From NCBI RefSeq assembly GCF_008711175.1, contig NZ_VWNF01000032.1:307968-371967 (forward strand): a stretch of DNA of 64,000 bases, written 5' to 3'. Both the position numbers and the translations under genes were made by a program. The stretch comes from Nesterenkonia ebinurensis (GTDB lineage Bacteria; Actinomycetota; Actinomycetes; Actinomycetales; Micrococcaceae). Below are positions 63,886-64,000 of the stretch, one piece after another. The stretch's first letter is position 1; every line of letters begins with the position of its first letter. The notes below the pieces were generated by a model. The model ran no database searches and was not told where the DNA came from. It saw only the letters and a list, made by a program, of their open reading frames with translations.

Positions 63886-64000
63886 TGTCCGGCGGTGTCC
63901 TACTCTCCCACACTCTTCCGGGTGCAGTACCATCGGCGCTGTGGGTCTTAGCTTCCGGGTTCGGGATGGGACCGGGCGTTTCCCCCACGCTATGACCGCC
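63886..64000 (-). rRNA. rrf: 5S ribosomal RNA (5' end truncated by window)
   Basis: The minus strand reads GGCGGTCATAGCGTGGGGGA, contains CCCGAACCCGGAAGCTAAG, and ends GGACACCGCCGGACA, the standard actinobacterial 5S rRNA. About three to six 5' bases lie beyond the window. The 23S gene would follow outside. Confidence 0.93.

Overview
The window comes from a high-GC actinobacterium. The best fit is the order Micrococcales, family Micrococcaceae, with a Nesterenkonia-like gene order as a guess. Supporting evidence is a GroEL2-type chaperonin with a GGM tail behind two CIRCE operators, a WXG100 protein, a LytR_C membrane protein, ThrE, an OtsA/OtsB trehalose pair, a DUF4032 protein and a TPP-riboswitch-controlled TenA.

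From 1 to about 31.6 kb the sequence is ordinary chromosome with intact genes. It holds groL, ung, a ThrE-type exporter, tRNA-Val, tenA, a DHA2 exporter, tRNA-Thr, a DsbA-like thiol protein, otsA-otsB and a DUF4032 protein. A catabolic block follows (15-29 kb). One part is a translationally coupled hyuA-hyuB-tctC-tctB-tctA operon for cyclic amide/imide or oxoproline-like substrates and tripartite carboxylate uptake. It is divergent from an RpiR regulator and a DadA-like oxidase, with palindromic operators between them. The other part is a CtlX-like hydrolase plus ornithine cyclodeaminase pair (citrulline/ornithine to proline), divergent from an Lrp regulator. An IclR regulator divergent from malate synthase (aceB) closes the block.

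From 31,632 to 63,723 lies a genomic island of about 32 kb inserted in the 3' end of tRNA-Pro(CGG). A perfect 101-bp direct repeat (tRNA 3' end plus its terminator) bounds it, and a tyrosine integrase gene sits next to the intact tRNA. The integrase carries two in-frame TGA codons and the next gene a TAG, so the island is probably no longer self-mobile. A third, mutated tRNA-Pro 3' end at 32.66 kb suggests stacked insertions. The island is a patchwork of small regulator/effector modules: TetR, GntR-TetR, SoxR and PadR regulators, each next to flavin monooxygenases, FMN reductases, MFS or ABC exporters, VOC, RibD-like, SnoaL-like, CPBP, GNAT and phosphotransferase genes. Between them are IS3 and IS110 scraps, decayed DUF1016 and Abi_2 fragments and many frameshifted genes. 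Operators and gene starts have been copied inside the island, linking distant genes to the same TetR regulators. Right of the island are tRNA-Pro and a 5S rRNA (minus strand), truncated by the window edge.
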